A stretch of DNA of 64,000 bases from Pelecanus crispus (Eukaryota > Chordata > Aves > Pelecaniformes > Pelecanidae). Position 1 is the first letter of the stretch. Every line of letters begins with the position of its first letter. Shown here one piece after another: positions 1 through 12,990 of the stretch. The DNA lies in contig NC_134643.1 of the NCBI RefSeq assembly GCF_030463565.1, positions 119,205,809-119,269,808 on the forward strand, in the 5' to 3' direction. Under the pieces are notes generated by a model that worked only from the letters and a program-made list of their open reading frames with translations, was not told where the DNA came from and did not search any database. A program made the translations under genes and the position numbers.

Positions 1-958
1 ATCCTCTTCCAAGTTTCAACCCTTCTTCAAAGCACAGATGTGCTAGAGGTGCTTCATAAATAGCTCTTTCATATTTTTAAGAGTGTGGGGTTTTTTTAAA
101 CTCATTTTGCTTCGAGGAAACATTCCAAAAGTGTTTACATGTGTCAAGCTGCAGGCAACATTCTGTATCTGCTCTACCTCTAGGTGAGACCCTGATAGCA
201 CTGCAGCTGGCATACATTCCTTCTGTAGCACAAAAATTACAGTACTCTCTCATTAACTTGGTTAAGGAGCTGATTGCATTTTAAGTTTTTTTCAGAATTG
301 TAATGCGAGCAATAGATGGGGAGAGTTTTGCCAGTTCATTAGTACTTTTTAACATCATGAACTTGATCAAGGAAGAAAAAAATTATTTCCTAAACAGTTG
401 AAAATATGATGGAGGCACAATTTATTTTCTAAATAAGGAAATTATTATGAAATTGGATGTTAAAAGTGGCTCATTCTTCCACTAGTACAACACTATAGCT
501 TTTAATGTTGCTATTGCATGTACTCTGGATTCTGGCATACGTAATAAGAGACCTAAAACCTTTCAAGTGACTTACTGTTGAACTGAATTGGTTTTTAAAA
601 CCATCAAAACTATGTAAATTGCAATGCAATACAAGAAAAGTCAGAAAAATAGAATGGAAATGCTGTGAAAAAGACACTGGCATGTGGCGCTCCTGCCATC
701 TTGTGGCTCTTCTGCACAAAGTCATATGAACGTTAACTCATTCATTTATATACTTAAACTAAGTTTCAGTATTAATTCTCCTAGTGCCTGCCTGTGGCAC
801 AGGTCTGCCAATAATAGTCATACACACATGAACTGTTCAGACAAGGCCTAGCCATGTGTTGAAGTAAAAACACTATGTACCAGGAAAAAATAACTGGAAA
901 GAGAAAGATATTTTTAGTGTAGACTTCTTTTATTCTTCTCTAGGCTCCAGCCATCTGT
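1..958. other. AT-rich intergenic sequence
   Basis: No gene, RNA or clear repeat is visible here. The short open frames on both strands lack recognisable domains and have the composition of random AT-rich DNA. It ends where a CR1 3' end begins. Confidence 0.5.
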
Positions 959-959
959 T

Positions 960-1933
960 AGAATCATAGAATTGTTTAGGTTAGAAAAGACCCTTAAGAT
1001 CATCAAGTCCATCCATTAACCTAGCACTGCCAAGTCCACCACTAAGCCACGTCCCTAAGTGCCACATCTACACGGCTTTTAAATATCTCCAGGGATGGGG
1101 ACTCAACCACTTCCCTGGGCAGCCTCTTCCAATGCTTGACCACTCTTTCTGTGAAGAATTTTTTCCTAATATCCAATCTAAACCTCCCCTGGTGCAGCCT
1201 GAGGCCATTTCCTCTCATTCTATCGTTTCTTACTTAGGAAAAGAGACCAACACCCACCTCGCTACAGCCTCCTTGCAGGTAGTTGTAGAGAGCCATAAGG
1301 TCTCCCCTCAGCCTCCTCTTCTCCAGACTAAACAACCCCAGTTCCCTCAGCTGCTCCTCATAAGACTTGTGCTCTACATCCTTCACCAGCTTTGTTGCCC
1401 TTCTTTGGATATGCTCCAGCATCTCAATGTCTTTCTTGTAGTGAAATATCTTTCTTGAACTGAACACAGTATTCAAGGTGCAGCCTCACCAGCGCTGAGT
1501 ACAGGGGCACGATCATTTTCCTGCTCCTGCTGGCCACACTATTCCTGATACAAGCCAGGATGCTGTTGGCCACCTGGGCACACTGCTGGCTTATGTTCAG
1601 CCGGCTGTCGACCAACACCCCCAGGTCCTTTTCAGCCAGGCAGCTTTCCAGCCACTCTTCCCCAAGCCTGTAGTGCTGCATGGGGTTGTTGTGACCCAAG
1701 TGCAGGACCCAGCACTTGGCCTTGTTGAACTTCATACAACTGGCCTCAGCCCATCAGTCCAGCCTGTCCAGATCCCTCTGTGCAGCCATTCTATGCTCAA
1801 GTAGGTCAACAGTCCCACCCAATTTGGTATGATCTGTAAACTTACTGAGGGTGCACTCGATCCCCTCATCCAGATCATTGATAAAGATATTAAATGGAGT
1901 TGGATATTGATAAAGATATTAAACAGAACTTTC
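960..1933 (-). mobile_element. CR1 LINE, 5'-truncated, 3' half of ORF2 plus 3' UTR
   Basis: This is a chicken-repeat-1 family non-LTR retrotransposon copy lying on the minus strand. Its 3' end is the GAATCATAGAATT-type terminus at 960. Reading leftward on the minus strand, frames around 1,234-1,735 encode the C-terminal ORF2 stretch downstream of the reverse transcriptase, with landmarks such as [31 protein letters not shown] and [20 protein letters not shown]. The frames are broken and the reverse transcriptase core is absent, so the copy is dead. A short stretch (GATAAAGATATTAAA) is repeated about 32 bases apart near 1,875-1,925, suggesting a small internal duplication at the truncated 5' end. 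Confidence 0.93.
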
Positions 1934-3599
1934 CCAGAGGAATGAAAAATACATTTTTACTTATCTATAAATACAAGTATAATAAATATATACATGTATC
2001 TATATATAAAAGCATATCTGATGTATTTTTTTCTCCTGGAAGTGCATACATTTATACTTATATGTGCATGCACACAAACACAGAGAGCATTCAAAATGTA
2101 TGCATTTAATATTTTTGATTCTAAATTGGACCTAAGACGTCAGTAAATAACATACATGGTCAGCCTTACTTATTTCAATTTCACTTCTTCCTAAGACAAT
2201 CAGGACATACGATTACTTCCCCCACAACTTCAGCTTCCAGGAGCTACTGCATCAACTCAGAAAATCTGACCTGAATTTAAACCTTTCAGCTCATTTCAAC
2301 AAACCATCCTGTTTCCGTTCAGACAGATTCAGTCTGAAATGAAATATTGAGCTTGTTTTCCCAATTGGAAAGCAAAACATTGCAGCAGAATTGAAACTTA
2401 AGCACAGAAAATTTCAATTTTGCAGACTCTGTTTTGTTCCACTCATTGTGGCCAAATATGGTTTGTATTAGAAAGCCTTAATCAGATCTAATCAAAAGCC
2501 ACTAGCTGATCAATCAGTATCAACAGAAACTGCTAGCTGTCTCCATTTCACCTTTGGAGCCCAACCACAGAAACTGGCAATGCTTCTCTGTCCTGAGAAT
2601 TTCAAGTCTGACCCCATAAGACTGAGGCTTACAGAGTTCATCTGCCACAGGTTCCATAGTGTTAACACCCCCTCCCCAAAACAGAAAGAAATTAGAGAAA
2701 GCACAGTGGGTGGTCAGGTTCTTGGGGCTCCAAGATGACTTCTTGATAAGAGACTATGATACGAGATTTTAACAGATTGTACTCTGCAAAGGCGGCACAC
2801 ACAATTCCTACTGCAGAGGAGAAGTGTTTACCATTCCATCCAGGCCATACCCTATGACATAGGATATTTAATATTTATGTGGAAGGACTAACACATTAGA
2901 GCACTGTCAACACCACTCGTCTGTAGCCCTCGCTCTTTCTATGCATGAGGAAAACTAGGTGTTGCAAACTATATTTGGAGAGAACAGATTGAATCGGCAT
3001 CTTCAGGAGAATATAACTATTAATACCATCCAAAAAAAAAATTCAGATGTTCATTGAAGGAAAGTTGCTGCTGGTTCGCTGAAAATTATTGGGTGCCAAC
3101 CGGCACAAATAGCATTTGTGGTGATTTCTCGTACACAGCTGGGATGAACGGTTGAGATGGAAATTGAGTAACCCATTTAACTCCTTGACTCTGCACAGGA
3201 GTGCTTTACCATCAGTCAAAGCAGTCCCAGCACTGGGACTGTACTGACTCATATGATTGGAAAATACAGACCAAAGAATCCCATTCCACCATCAGTGTCA
3301 CAAAGCAGCTGCCTGGGACTGGAGGACTTTACTCACTTTTTAAAAAGCACTGTAACTGTGACTCGAAGGTGTGGTATACCAGGAAAAAAGTGATTGTGAC
3401 ATGTCAGTAGACTGCTTTGCACTAGGAAGTGTTCAGTGTGTGAATGCTCCTCATTTTGATCGCCGAAAGCTTTATCATGGATAGACAAACGTTCATCACG
3501 TTGTAACTCTCACTACCCACAGATGGTCATCACTAGATGTAAGTAAAAAAATATTAATGAGTCTTAATTTAAAAGTTTGTCTTTCCCAGGAAAAGAGAT
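1934..3599. other. Intergenic sequence without recognised features
   Basis: AT-rich sequence between two CR1 copies. Open frames are under 80 codons and show no recognisable protein similarity. I see no RNA gene or tandem array. Confidence 0.45.
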
Positions 3600-3605
3600 T
3601 TTGTC

Positions 3606-4417
3606 AGAATCATAGATTTCTATAGGTTGTAAAAGATCTCTGGAGGTCATCTTGTCCAACACCCTTCTCAAAGCAGGGTGAACGGGGAGCAGGTTGCTTA
3701 GCTGAATTATGAACACCTCCAAGGATGAAGACTTCACAACCTCTTTATGCCACTGCTCCAGTATTTGAATACCCTTATTGCAGGAAAAAAATTCCTAATA
3801 TCTAATTGGAATTTCCTGTATTGCTGTTTGTGCCCTTTACCTCTCATCCCTTCACTGTTCAACTGCAAGAAGACTCTGGCTCCATCCTCCTTATGCTTGT
3901 TCATTAAGTAGCTGAAGGCAGCAATGAAAATCCCCCCATCTCCCCAGCTTTCTCTTCTCAACACAGAAAAAACCCAGATCTCAGCCTCAGCTCGTATACC
4001 ATGTGCTCCAGCCCACTCAACGTTTCAATTGCTTTCCAGTGAGCTTTCTCTAGTATGTCCATGTCTGTCGTACTGGGGAAGCCCCAAACTGGACACAGTA
4101 CTCCTGCACAAATGCTGAACAGAGGGGAATCATCATAATTGCTTCCCTCAACCTGCTGACTACACTTTTGCTAATATAGCCTGGGACATGGTTGGCCATT
4201 TTCCTGCAGGTGCACACTGCTTGCTTGTGTTCAATTTGTGTTCACCTGGACTCCTTTCTCACCAGTCAGGACCCAGCCTCTGGCCCAGGTCTCTGCATTT
4301 GCCTTTGTTGAACTTCACAAGGCCCCTGTCAGTCCATTTCCCCAGCCTGACAAGGATCCCTCTGCATCCGCCTACCCTATAGTCTACATATCCAATCCAT
4401 ACTTCACCAGTTTGGCT
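3606..4417 (-). mobile_element. Old, diverged CR1 LINE fragment
   Basis: The left boundary has the CR1 3' terminus pattern (AATCATAGA, then GGTTG, then GGTCATCTTGTCCAAC). The order of conserved blocks to the right (the GCCCTTTACCTCTCATCCC area, the CCAAACTGGACACAGTACTCC block, the GTTGAACTTCAC block, GGATCCCTCTGC) follows the antisense of CR1 ORF2 C-terminal sequence. It is far more diverged than the copies at 960 and 15,123, with no frame surviving beyond about 100 codons, so it belongs to an older CR1 subfamily. The 5' edge near 4,417 is approximate. Confidence 0.8.
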
Positions 4418-4439
4418 ACAAGGATACCATGGGTATGTA

Positions 4440-7400
4440 GCAGATACTGTTTGGTATCTAACGATCCTGAAGTTGGGGAATCAGAGTGTAAACAATTTTT
4501 GTGTGGCCTTTCTGTCTCTGGAGTGTTAGTTCAGATAGGAATTATATCTTGAAACTTGATATTAATACTATAAACTATTCTTTGCATATGCTGAAGAGAA
4601 AATAACTGATGATTTTCAGAAGGGTGTAGATTTAAAGTTAGTCATTGTTCAAAAATATTCAGATGGTTAATATTAGATATCTTCAGGTATCTAAAGAATA
4701 ACTCACCTAAAATATTTGATACGTAATAACAAGGTCAGCTGAAGGTGAGAGTTTTCAGGTGCTCTGAGAAAGACTGATAATGATTTTCCTGCTATAGAGT
4801 ATGTTTCCAGTCACTCTTATTTTTCTGAAGAAGTTTTTTCTAACTGAAATCTTCTCTCTCCTCTTGGTCTGTTCATAACTTATTGCAGAAAATCTGAACA
4901 ATTTCAAGTGAGAGGTTGGTAAAAATAAAACAACTTCTTCAGTTATAAGAAAACAATTACCTTTTACCTTTATTTGAATCAGATATGCTGGAGAAAAAAA
5001 GGTTAAACCATGGGTAAATACAGCCTGTACATGAGCTGGTATTTGATGAACTATGAGCATTGAAAACTGAATGTATAATACATTACACAGTGCTAGATCT
5101 CAGGCTCCAACACACTTCACTGGTAGATGACCAGGCCTAATTTTCAGAATGAGGGATAGATATATGTGTTTATCTGTATTGCCATAGCACATACCAGAAT
5201 TGCAACCATACACCACGATGCACCATCACCAGAATCCCATGGCGTCAAGTACCGTATACACAAGACAAAGACCATCTCTTTGGTCTAGCCTTAAACAACT
5301 AGCACCTAGGAGCAAGAAAAAAGAAAACAAAGAGAAATATTAAACTATTTCTAAGACCAGTAAGCTGAAAAAAAATCCAAAATTCATAACATATATTGAA
5401 ACAGACTAGGTTCCCTATCAGAGAATCAAATTTCCAAGGTCGAGTTTCTCTGATATTAGAGAATATGCGTGAAACCCACTGGCCACATAAAAGTTTTAAT
5501 ACCACTTCAGTGCCAGTCCACACAGGGAATGGCTGTCAGTTTTATCAGTTCCTTTTAGCTTAAATGCCAGAAGTATGAGTTACTGATTTAAGAATAGCAA
5601 CCCTGCTGATAGTTTTATGTTGCTATAGGGCCTAATTTCCTTTTCTTAGCTCTTTGCCTTGTGTTTTAAGACCTTGAAGATTATGCATAACTGGATGTTT
5701 TTAAAGTGGCTGCTGTAAAATTAATCACGCTAAAATTAAGAAATGTGAGGATTAAAGTGGTATCTGTCACCTTAATTTTGCACCCCCGCTTGAATGCACT
5801 GTAATAGTCTTAATTATATCACCACATGCTATACAGATTTCTGCCTCTCTCAATATACGGTATGCATCATCTCTGGGAACAAGTCACTGATTTGCAGCGA
5901 AAGAAGCAGTTGTCCATAACACCTTGGTTTCATTTGTCACTGACACTGGGAGGTACAAACTGAAATAGGAAACAAGATGGTCTTCTGAGTAAGACAGGTG
6001 AAGTTGGCAACAGCTATACCTTCAAGCTGAAAACTGCTAATAGTAAGTGTTCTGATAAAAATCAAGCTCCAGACATCTTGAAGTAGGCATCCAAGACTGA
6101 TAGATAATTTAGACCTAAAATCATTCTGTGCCTCAGTTTCCACTCTGTAAAAACAAGTTAATATTTCTTACACCTCTAGAGTTGCGGTATTAAGTAAATA
6201 AATTTATCATTGTTGAATAATCAAGATCATGTGAGTTAGTATTTTGTCTTCAAGGAAGGCCAATTAGACTAAATATTGTACTGAATTACACTGTGATATT
6301 CATAACATTAAATAGCTTCTCATTGAGTAAGCATAAATTTGGAACAGTAGCAAATAAACAGAATACCTCAAAGAATGTATGCATAAAGGTCTTGCTCAGC
6401 AGTAAGGTTGCACATCCACAGAAAACCTTAATTTCGGCATTTTTTAAGCTTGAGGTACTTGATCTTGCAGCAGGGATGTTCCTTTTTACACAAGATAGAT
6501 TAAATTTTTAGTATTTAAACTTCAGGTGATCCCATTCAATCTGATTCACTGAGTGAATCACAAATACAGAATAATTTCTACAGCTTTGCGATAATCAACT
6601 TATTTATACTGTTATATTGCAATCAAATTTGAATCTGGTTTTTTTCTTCAGGTCTAGAATGGGACAGACTCAAAATTGCAGCTTGTCAGTAACACCTGGC
6701 AACCATAAGAGTTCCAAATAAATTACTTCATTTGATTTAGTATTTTTAGTCTCACAAGATTGTTACTTTTCAAAGCTGTTATCACTTGGTTAGACTACAG
6801 ACACAATCAGCCAATAAAGTGTATGGTTTTATTTTCATAGAAGACTTAGCTGTTGTTAATGTGTATTTAAGCAGACAAAAATAATCACTATGAGATCCAA
6901 AGATAATTGCAATAGATAACCAAAAGTACCAATTTGTATTTACATGTCTGTGCCTATGCTGAGTAACAAGAAAGCCTGTAGCATTATGGTAAAAGGAACT
7001 TTTGTGCATTAATAAGATTAGAGGTTGATTTTTTAGAGACTGAATTTCCATCAGCTTATGAAAAAGGCAAAAGACTGTCAAGTTCAAAAATAGTCTTTCA
7101 TATACCAGAACTATTTGTGGTGGGCTCGTCTGTGGCAGATTGGCTTCAATCCAGCTCGGCAAGCTGCCTTTCAGTGATACTTTACTTATGATTAAGCCTT
7201 TACTCACTTGTACAGACTGTTTAACATTTAAAATGAAATTTTATTAAAAAGGTTGCTTCTGTGGTTCAGACACCTTTTTCTTTTTTCAAATTACTAATTA
7301 CTATAGGGGAAATCCTTCCTACACTGATAACTGAACGTTAAAGAGAACAGTTGAAGACTAACCAGAAATATTCGTCTCACTCCAGAGTTAGTCTAGCCCT

Positions 7401-10400
7401 ATAATCCAAATGTAAACTTTCAGACCTAGCTATCACAGGTTAAGCTGCTAAATCTTGTGCTTGAATACAACTGATGTATCATCATGGCCACTTATTGCCA
7501 AAAATAATTAAAATAAAACTTCTGGGTGGAAGATGGCTGACCTGCAAAATTTCAGTTCTCTTGATTGTAGACTGGCAAAGTTATAAGAAAATAAATCAAG
7601 GCTTTATGATGAAAATTGTGAGGCTTTTTTGATAATAGGTGATGACTTACTATATTGAACAAAACTGTCAACATGAAAGGCATTTTTGCTAAAAGGGAGG
7701 TCCATTTTTAAATTGTGAAAAGCAGTACTTTTCTACTTGAGGGATTTCTTAGTGAGAAAACTCATTAAAATTGAACCCATTTTAAATTTCTGAGGAAAGA
7801 ATATACTGGTGACTTTCAAGGGAGAATCACTTGAGCAAGGGAATTCTATTTTAATAGCCAGATGGTAAAGAGGAAGGCTAAACTTGGAAAGAAGAGGTAC
7901 TGTGGAAGTCTCAAAGGGGAGGACGAAGATAAATCACAATATGTGGAAAGGAGCATCCTCAGAGCAGTTGGAAAATGATCCTTCACAGGCAAGAAGAAGG
8001 AGCTTCTGTTTTTTGAAAAATTGTATTCTACGGGCAATCCTCTTGCCAACCTGTGGTATGATACTTTGGTACAGGATTTCCTTATCTCCCAAAAACTTTA
8101 ATCAGAGCCTGCCCCGCATTATTCTTCTGTAGTGTATGGAGCAGAGCTATGAACAGACTTCAGCAGGGGACTTTTGTGCTCAAAAAGTTTTTAAAGCAAT
8201 TTAGCTAATTGCATTTGCACAATTGTCAGTAATGTATATAGGTGAAAAACACTGGTGGTTTCAGGACAGGGAGAAAAACACATCCCTGGGTTTTAGAGAA
8301 TATGGGAATACTGAATATTAGGGATGCAGGCCACAGAATTCATGGAGTTACAGAGTTAACTGGGCAGGAGGTAGATTCACCTGGGAATGGCTAGGGAGAA
8401 ATGGAGCAGCTACTTGTAATTTGTAGAACACCAGGGAAAGAGGGAGAAAATATTTGGAAAGCTGTGTAGCTTGGGTGCAGGTCCAGCAAAGGCTGCTGAG
8501 CTTTGCAGAAAACCAAAGGAAGGAAGACACTGAAGATGGACTATACTGAATGAAATGGAAATAACTTAGTGTAAACATTGCAGAGATTGCTATAAGAGCT
8601 TTGAACTCAGTGAGTTAGGTATAAAAAGGGTTGGTAGAAGCTCGAGTCTTTCACTGTCAAATATGAACTTTTCTGACATCCAAGAGGTGTGGAGAGGAGA
8701 CTACTCTCAGCTGCCTGCTTCACCAATATCACAACAGCACCCAACAGTGACAGCCTTCTATTTTTGCCCAAAAAGAACAACTAGCTGAATGTGTGGCTAC
8801 TAGATCTGGATGCTACTGCTCACACCACGTCATATGAGATGCAAGGTACTTGGAAATCCCCAGTGGAAGCTTTGAGAGTTCATTTTGCAGATGCAAGAGA
8901 CCTTACTATACCTCTTTGAGCAAACTGTTATTGAAGAAGCATGGTTATCATTTGTGTGATATCACTGTCTACTGTTACATGATCGGCACCAGCGTGGCCT
9001 GCCATCTTATTCAAGCTGCCAAGTGGAAATCATCAGTAGGACCAAGTTTCTTTTATTCTCTTTAAAAAAGAGGAAAGCAATGCAAATGAAAAATTATTCA
9101 GCAATAGCTGTCCAAAACCCCCCTGAGCATTTGTAGACAGCAAAACTTCAATAGTTGTAGAACAATTCAGATCAGAAACCTAAATTCATCTCCATTCAGA
9201 AGATGTCTGTCCATTAGCCCTATCAAGAAAGTCTACAGCCAAGAAAGCCTATACTCCTAGACGAAACCAATCATCTAGACCTCTACAGCCAATGGAGACA
9301 GTCACAGCCAGAGGGTAATTACTTCCATCTCAAAATAGGTCAGTAAGAAAGTACGGTTGAATCAACAACTGATGGGACCTATCTTTCTCTACTATTTATA
9401 GAAAAACTCCATATTAACAAATGAGGTAAAGTAAGTCTTACTCAGAGCAACCATCTATCTCCGTTAGGCAGCCACACTTGGTAAAAACTAATACATTTCC
9501 TCACTGACCAGAACTTTTCCATTTGTCTGTTGCTGTTCCTCAGTGACCAGTGTGATCTCCTTGAACATCACTTCTACTACTGTATTGCATTGTTATAGGA
9601 CATTTTATAATTTTATTCTTTCTGCAATATCAAAAAAAGTCTGCAACCTATTACTATAAATGGATTGTAAATGAACAGTTTGATACCAGATGGAGATTTC
9701 TCTGGAGGCAGGGCTCTGGCAAGTGCCAGATGCTTTTTAATTCTACACTTTTAGTTATTCCAGGATGATCAAAAACTTAATAAATGCTAATAAGTAGTTT
9801 GGCACTAAAATGTACCTAAAAATCCAAATATTCCCAGTTTCTCTCTTCATAAAGATTGATATATCTTTGTTTGGAAATCCCTGAAAGACATAATTTTTCC
9901 CAAACTTCTTCACTGTTTCCTCATTCTTTGAAGTAGAACTGGTAAAGCTCCATTGTTTCTTCCTCAATTCATGTGAGCATTCAGTTTCTTTTCCAGTCAG
10001 GAGGTTGAAAGTGAAAAAAAAAAAAAAAAAAAAAAACTTATAAAGAGGAGAAAAACAACTCAAGTAATATTTTCCAAGACTGACGGGGGAAGGCAAAATT
10101 TGGGTATAGATAGGGGGGTTTTTTTAGAATTTCTGTTCTCACTTTCTCCAAGCCTTTTATAAAAAATAAATACTGTATAAACATTATGTGTTTACTAGAT
10201 GTCAATGTTCATTATTTTACTTTCAGTACAAACAAGATTTAAAGAGTAAAAAATACGAAACATATACTTCCAAGTTAAAGGACCTTGGAAATGACTACAC
10301 TAAAATTCACAGTACAATTATATTGCTGAATTTGTGGTCTGCAGTTTTTCTGTTTTCCCTCGGGAATTTAATGCATATGATTTTAAATTAGAATTTAAGT

Positions 10401-10920
10401 CTCTTCCTTATATATGTAACCTGTTATTTCATCTTGTAGTTCAAAGTTTTTCACTTTGTCTGTACTACCAAGCATATGCATAACAGAAGTGAAAAGTCTG
10501 ATTAATACTACTATCAGGAGTGTGTGCTAATCTCTTATATCCAAAGAAGTTGTAGGTTATTTCCAAGCTGATGTCATCTGTAGAAAAAAAAAAGCATTTT
10601 TTAAATGCCTGACAAGATTGGGAAATTTATAATCTAAAATACATCTCCCTGTTAATGTTTTTTATGCAGATTATTCTATCTGGCCCTTTTTACCCCTTTC
10701 ATTCTGTGAAATGCTTCAGGACCCTGATGATAGGCATGGCGTAAATGAAAGGTCAAAATTGTATTAACAAAATGAGACGTATAAAAATAGCACTTAAGAG
10801 GTTCATACTTAGAAGAGGTAAATCAAAATTATATATGTCTATTGCCTATCTAAACAGAAATTATTGCTGTCCTACCAGTCATCCACAGTACTCATTTGTG
10901 CCATGAGAAAAATCACCTCT
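4440..10920. other. Long intergenic stretch, no supported genes
   Basis: About 6.5 kb of AT-rich unique sequence. The longest open frame is 141 codons on the minus strand (6,782-7,207). It has no domain, no neighbouring splice pattern and a composition typical of non-coding DNA, so I do not call it a gene. A poly(A) run of about 23 lies near 10,014-10,036, and a small palindrome with 8-base arms (TGATTCAC, spacer TGA, GTGAATCA) lies at 6,542-6,560. Confidence 0.5.
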
Positions 10921-10924
10921 CACA

Positions 10925-11800
10925 GCACGTGGTGGGCCGCAGAACGCCCTTTCCATCCTTCAGGTTTCAGGACAGGCGTCAGGGAGCGGACATGGGAACG
11001 CTCAGCCTGGGCCAGGGGCTCCCCAGGGCCCGCCCCACTGCCCCAGCCAGGAGGCACCCGGGCAGGCCCAGCCCCAGGCACCTCCCTAGGGACGGGAGGG
11101 GAGCCCGCAGGTGGGCCCAGCTCGGCAGGGCCCATGGCGGAGCAGGGCAGGGCAGTGGGGAGCTCGAGACCAGCCCTGCTGGAGCATTGCTGGGGCAGGG
11201 GCTGACAGCACCGGGGGGCTGAGAGGGGGTCCTGGGCAGGGACAGTCAGGCCCATGAGTGCCCCTGAGGCCCAGACAGAGGCCTCTCCTCCCAGCAAGGT
11301 CTGTCCTCACACCTTGCAGAGGTCTGGGTTCAGCCAAGGGCCAGCCTGGCAGTATCCAAGCAGGGCAGCGCCAGAGGTGGTGGCCAGGTCCAACCAAAAA
11401 GCCATAAGGCAACATTGCGGTGATGAGGCAGGTCCAGAATCAAGCTGGGAATTCAGCCCACAGGTCATAGCCAGGATCAGGTCCTGTGATTGCTGGACAA
11501 GCCTGAGCTGGGCCAGGGAGCCAGCCCCAAGTTTGAAGCCCCCAAAGGGCTCTACAGAAAGGCAGGTGCAAGGCTGTAATTGAGCTGAGGATCCAACACT
11601 CCTCTATCATGGCTCTGACAAGGAGTGAAGGCCTGGGACTGAGCTTATATAGAGCTCCTGGACCTATGGTTGTGGGTGGAGGCCCCAGGTGAGGCTGGTC
11701 AGGGACTTTATGGCTTATTAGTGCACTCAGGTCCCTGATAAGGGGAATGGTGAGTCAGAATGAATATGGCTGTGCCAGACTACGGGTTCTTGGTTTTACA
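10925..11800. repeat. Unclassified GC-rich block, possible repeat or solo-LTR-like insert
   Basis: Base composition changes abruptly from AT-rich flanks to strongly GC-rich sequence, highest at about 10,980-11,250. The block is full of short purine-rich near-repeats (CAGG, GGTCC, CCAGG themes) and ends with a TATA-like GCTTATATAGAGC near 11,643-11,655. Open frames of 100-125 codons on both strands overlap each other, the usual artefact of stop-poor GC-rich DNA, and are proline/glycine-rich without domains. It could be a degenerate solo LTR, a minisatellite-derived block or a local GC island. I could not identify clear TG...CA ends or a target-site duplication, so the class is open and the boundaries are approximate. 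Confidence 0.4.
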
Positions 11801-11971
11801 GGTACATGTGTACAAACTACATATTGGCATGACTGTCCCTAACTAGAGCAAGACAGAAACACAGTCATTCCTAACTGAAGAGGCACTCACAGGAAGCACA
11901 AAAGACGGTTCTTGAAATCAAGACTAATACTTCTATAGGCAGCAACTTCTGATTTCTCTATCAAAAGCTGT

Positions 11972-12990
11972 ATCACAGAACCATAGAAAACACGAGAGGA
12001 ATGGACTTAAAGACACCATCTAATCCATTCACCTGCCTCAAAGGCTGTAGAATTGCAGCTATATCATTCCTAACATCTGTTCTTAAAAATTTCCAGTAAC
12101 GGTTTTATATAATGTGTATGCCTAAGGTACATACCCTGCTGGAAAATATTTGGGAGTTGGTGTGGGTTTATTAATTCTAACAGTTTACCTCAACCTTTTT
12201 TACTTCAGAGTCTATTATTTCTTGCCCTGCCCATCAAGAACACAGAGAACAGACTATTTCTTTCCTCTTTCTGTTATTTTCTTCTGGTTTTCAAGACTGA
12301 CCAACTGCCACCTTTATTTTTTCCTTTGTTGGCTAAATAACTCCATATCTTTCAAGTTTTCCTCATAAGTCACATGTTTTAAGAGGTGGACCACTCTTGC
12401 TGTTCATTTCTGAATTTTCTCCAATTGTTTATATTGTTCATGAAACATGAGTATTGAAAGAAATACTTTGGTTGCTAAATACTTGCTAAATGCACCAGGA
12501 AGTTGACTCTGAATGCACAACCTGACATTTGTCTTTATTGCACTGCACCCTTCTTTTCCAGATTTTTTCTTAAGTTCACGAGGAGCACTTTGAATTGTAA
12601 TGCTATCTTCTAGTGTAGTTGGTGTCATCTGCAAATTTAAGAGTCATACTCCCTATTCCTTCACCATAGGCACTAATGAAAATAGTGAATAGTAGCCTAC
12701 TAAAACCCCACTCAATATAGTCTCCTCTTCTGGTGATGAATCACTAATTAATACTCTGTTAGAACAGTTTTCCAACCAGCTGTGCACCCTATAGCAGTGT
12801 AATCTAGACCATTTTTCTAGTTTGCTTATGACAATGTCATGTGAGAAAGTGTCAAAAGCTGTAAAATCAAGCATCTTTCCTGGCACAAATCCATATTCCC
12901 CTTCGTGAATGCCCTTCAATTTGTTCTTAATGAGTCTATACATTTAGGTGTTTATAAACCTTTTGTTTCATTATTTGTTTCAATATTTTT
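11972..12990 (-). mobile_element. Ancient L3/CR1-like LINE relic
   Basis: The left edge (ATCACAGAACCATAGA, then CCATCTAATCCATTCACCTGCC) resembles a degraded CR1-clade 3' terminus. Further right, scattered antisense ORF2 landmarks follow in the correct order: the CTCCAATTG block, the CATTTGTCTTTATTG block, GGTGTCATCTGCAAATTTAAG (catalytic FADD region) and GTCAAAAGCTGTAAAATCAAG (the AFDTVSH region, here read as FTAFDTFSHD on the minus strand). A minus-strand frame at 12,653-12,943 covers part of the reverse transcriptase. Divergence is much greater than in the other CR1 copies, which points to an old L3-like insertion. It may extend a few hundred bases further right. Confidence 0.65.

Noticed and set aside
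6782..7207. 141-codon minus-strand frame, the longest in non-repeat AT-rich sequence
   Set aside because: No recognisable domain, AT-driven composition, no splice context or promoter. A frame of this length is expected by chance in 64 kb.
10864..11583. Several overlapping proline/glycine-rich frames of 108-125 codons on both strands
   Set aside because: GC-rich DNA has few stops. The frames overlap in opposite strands and show no domain.
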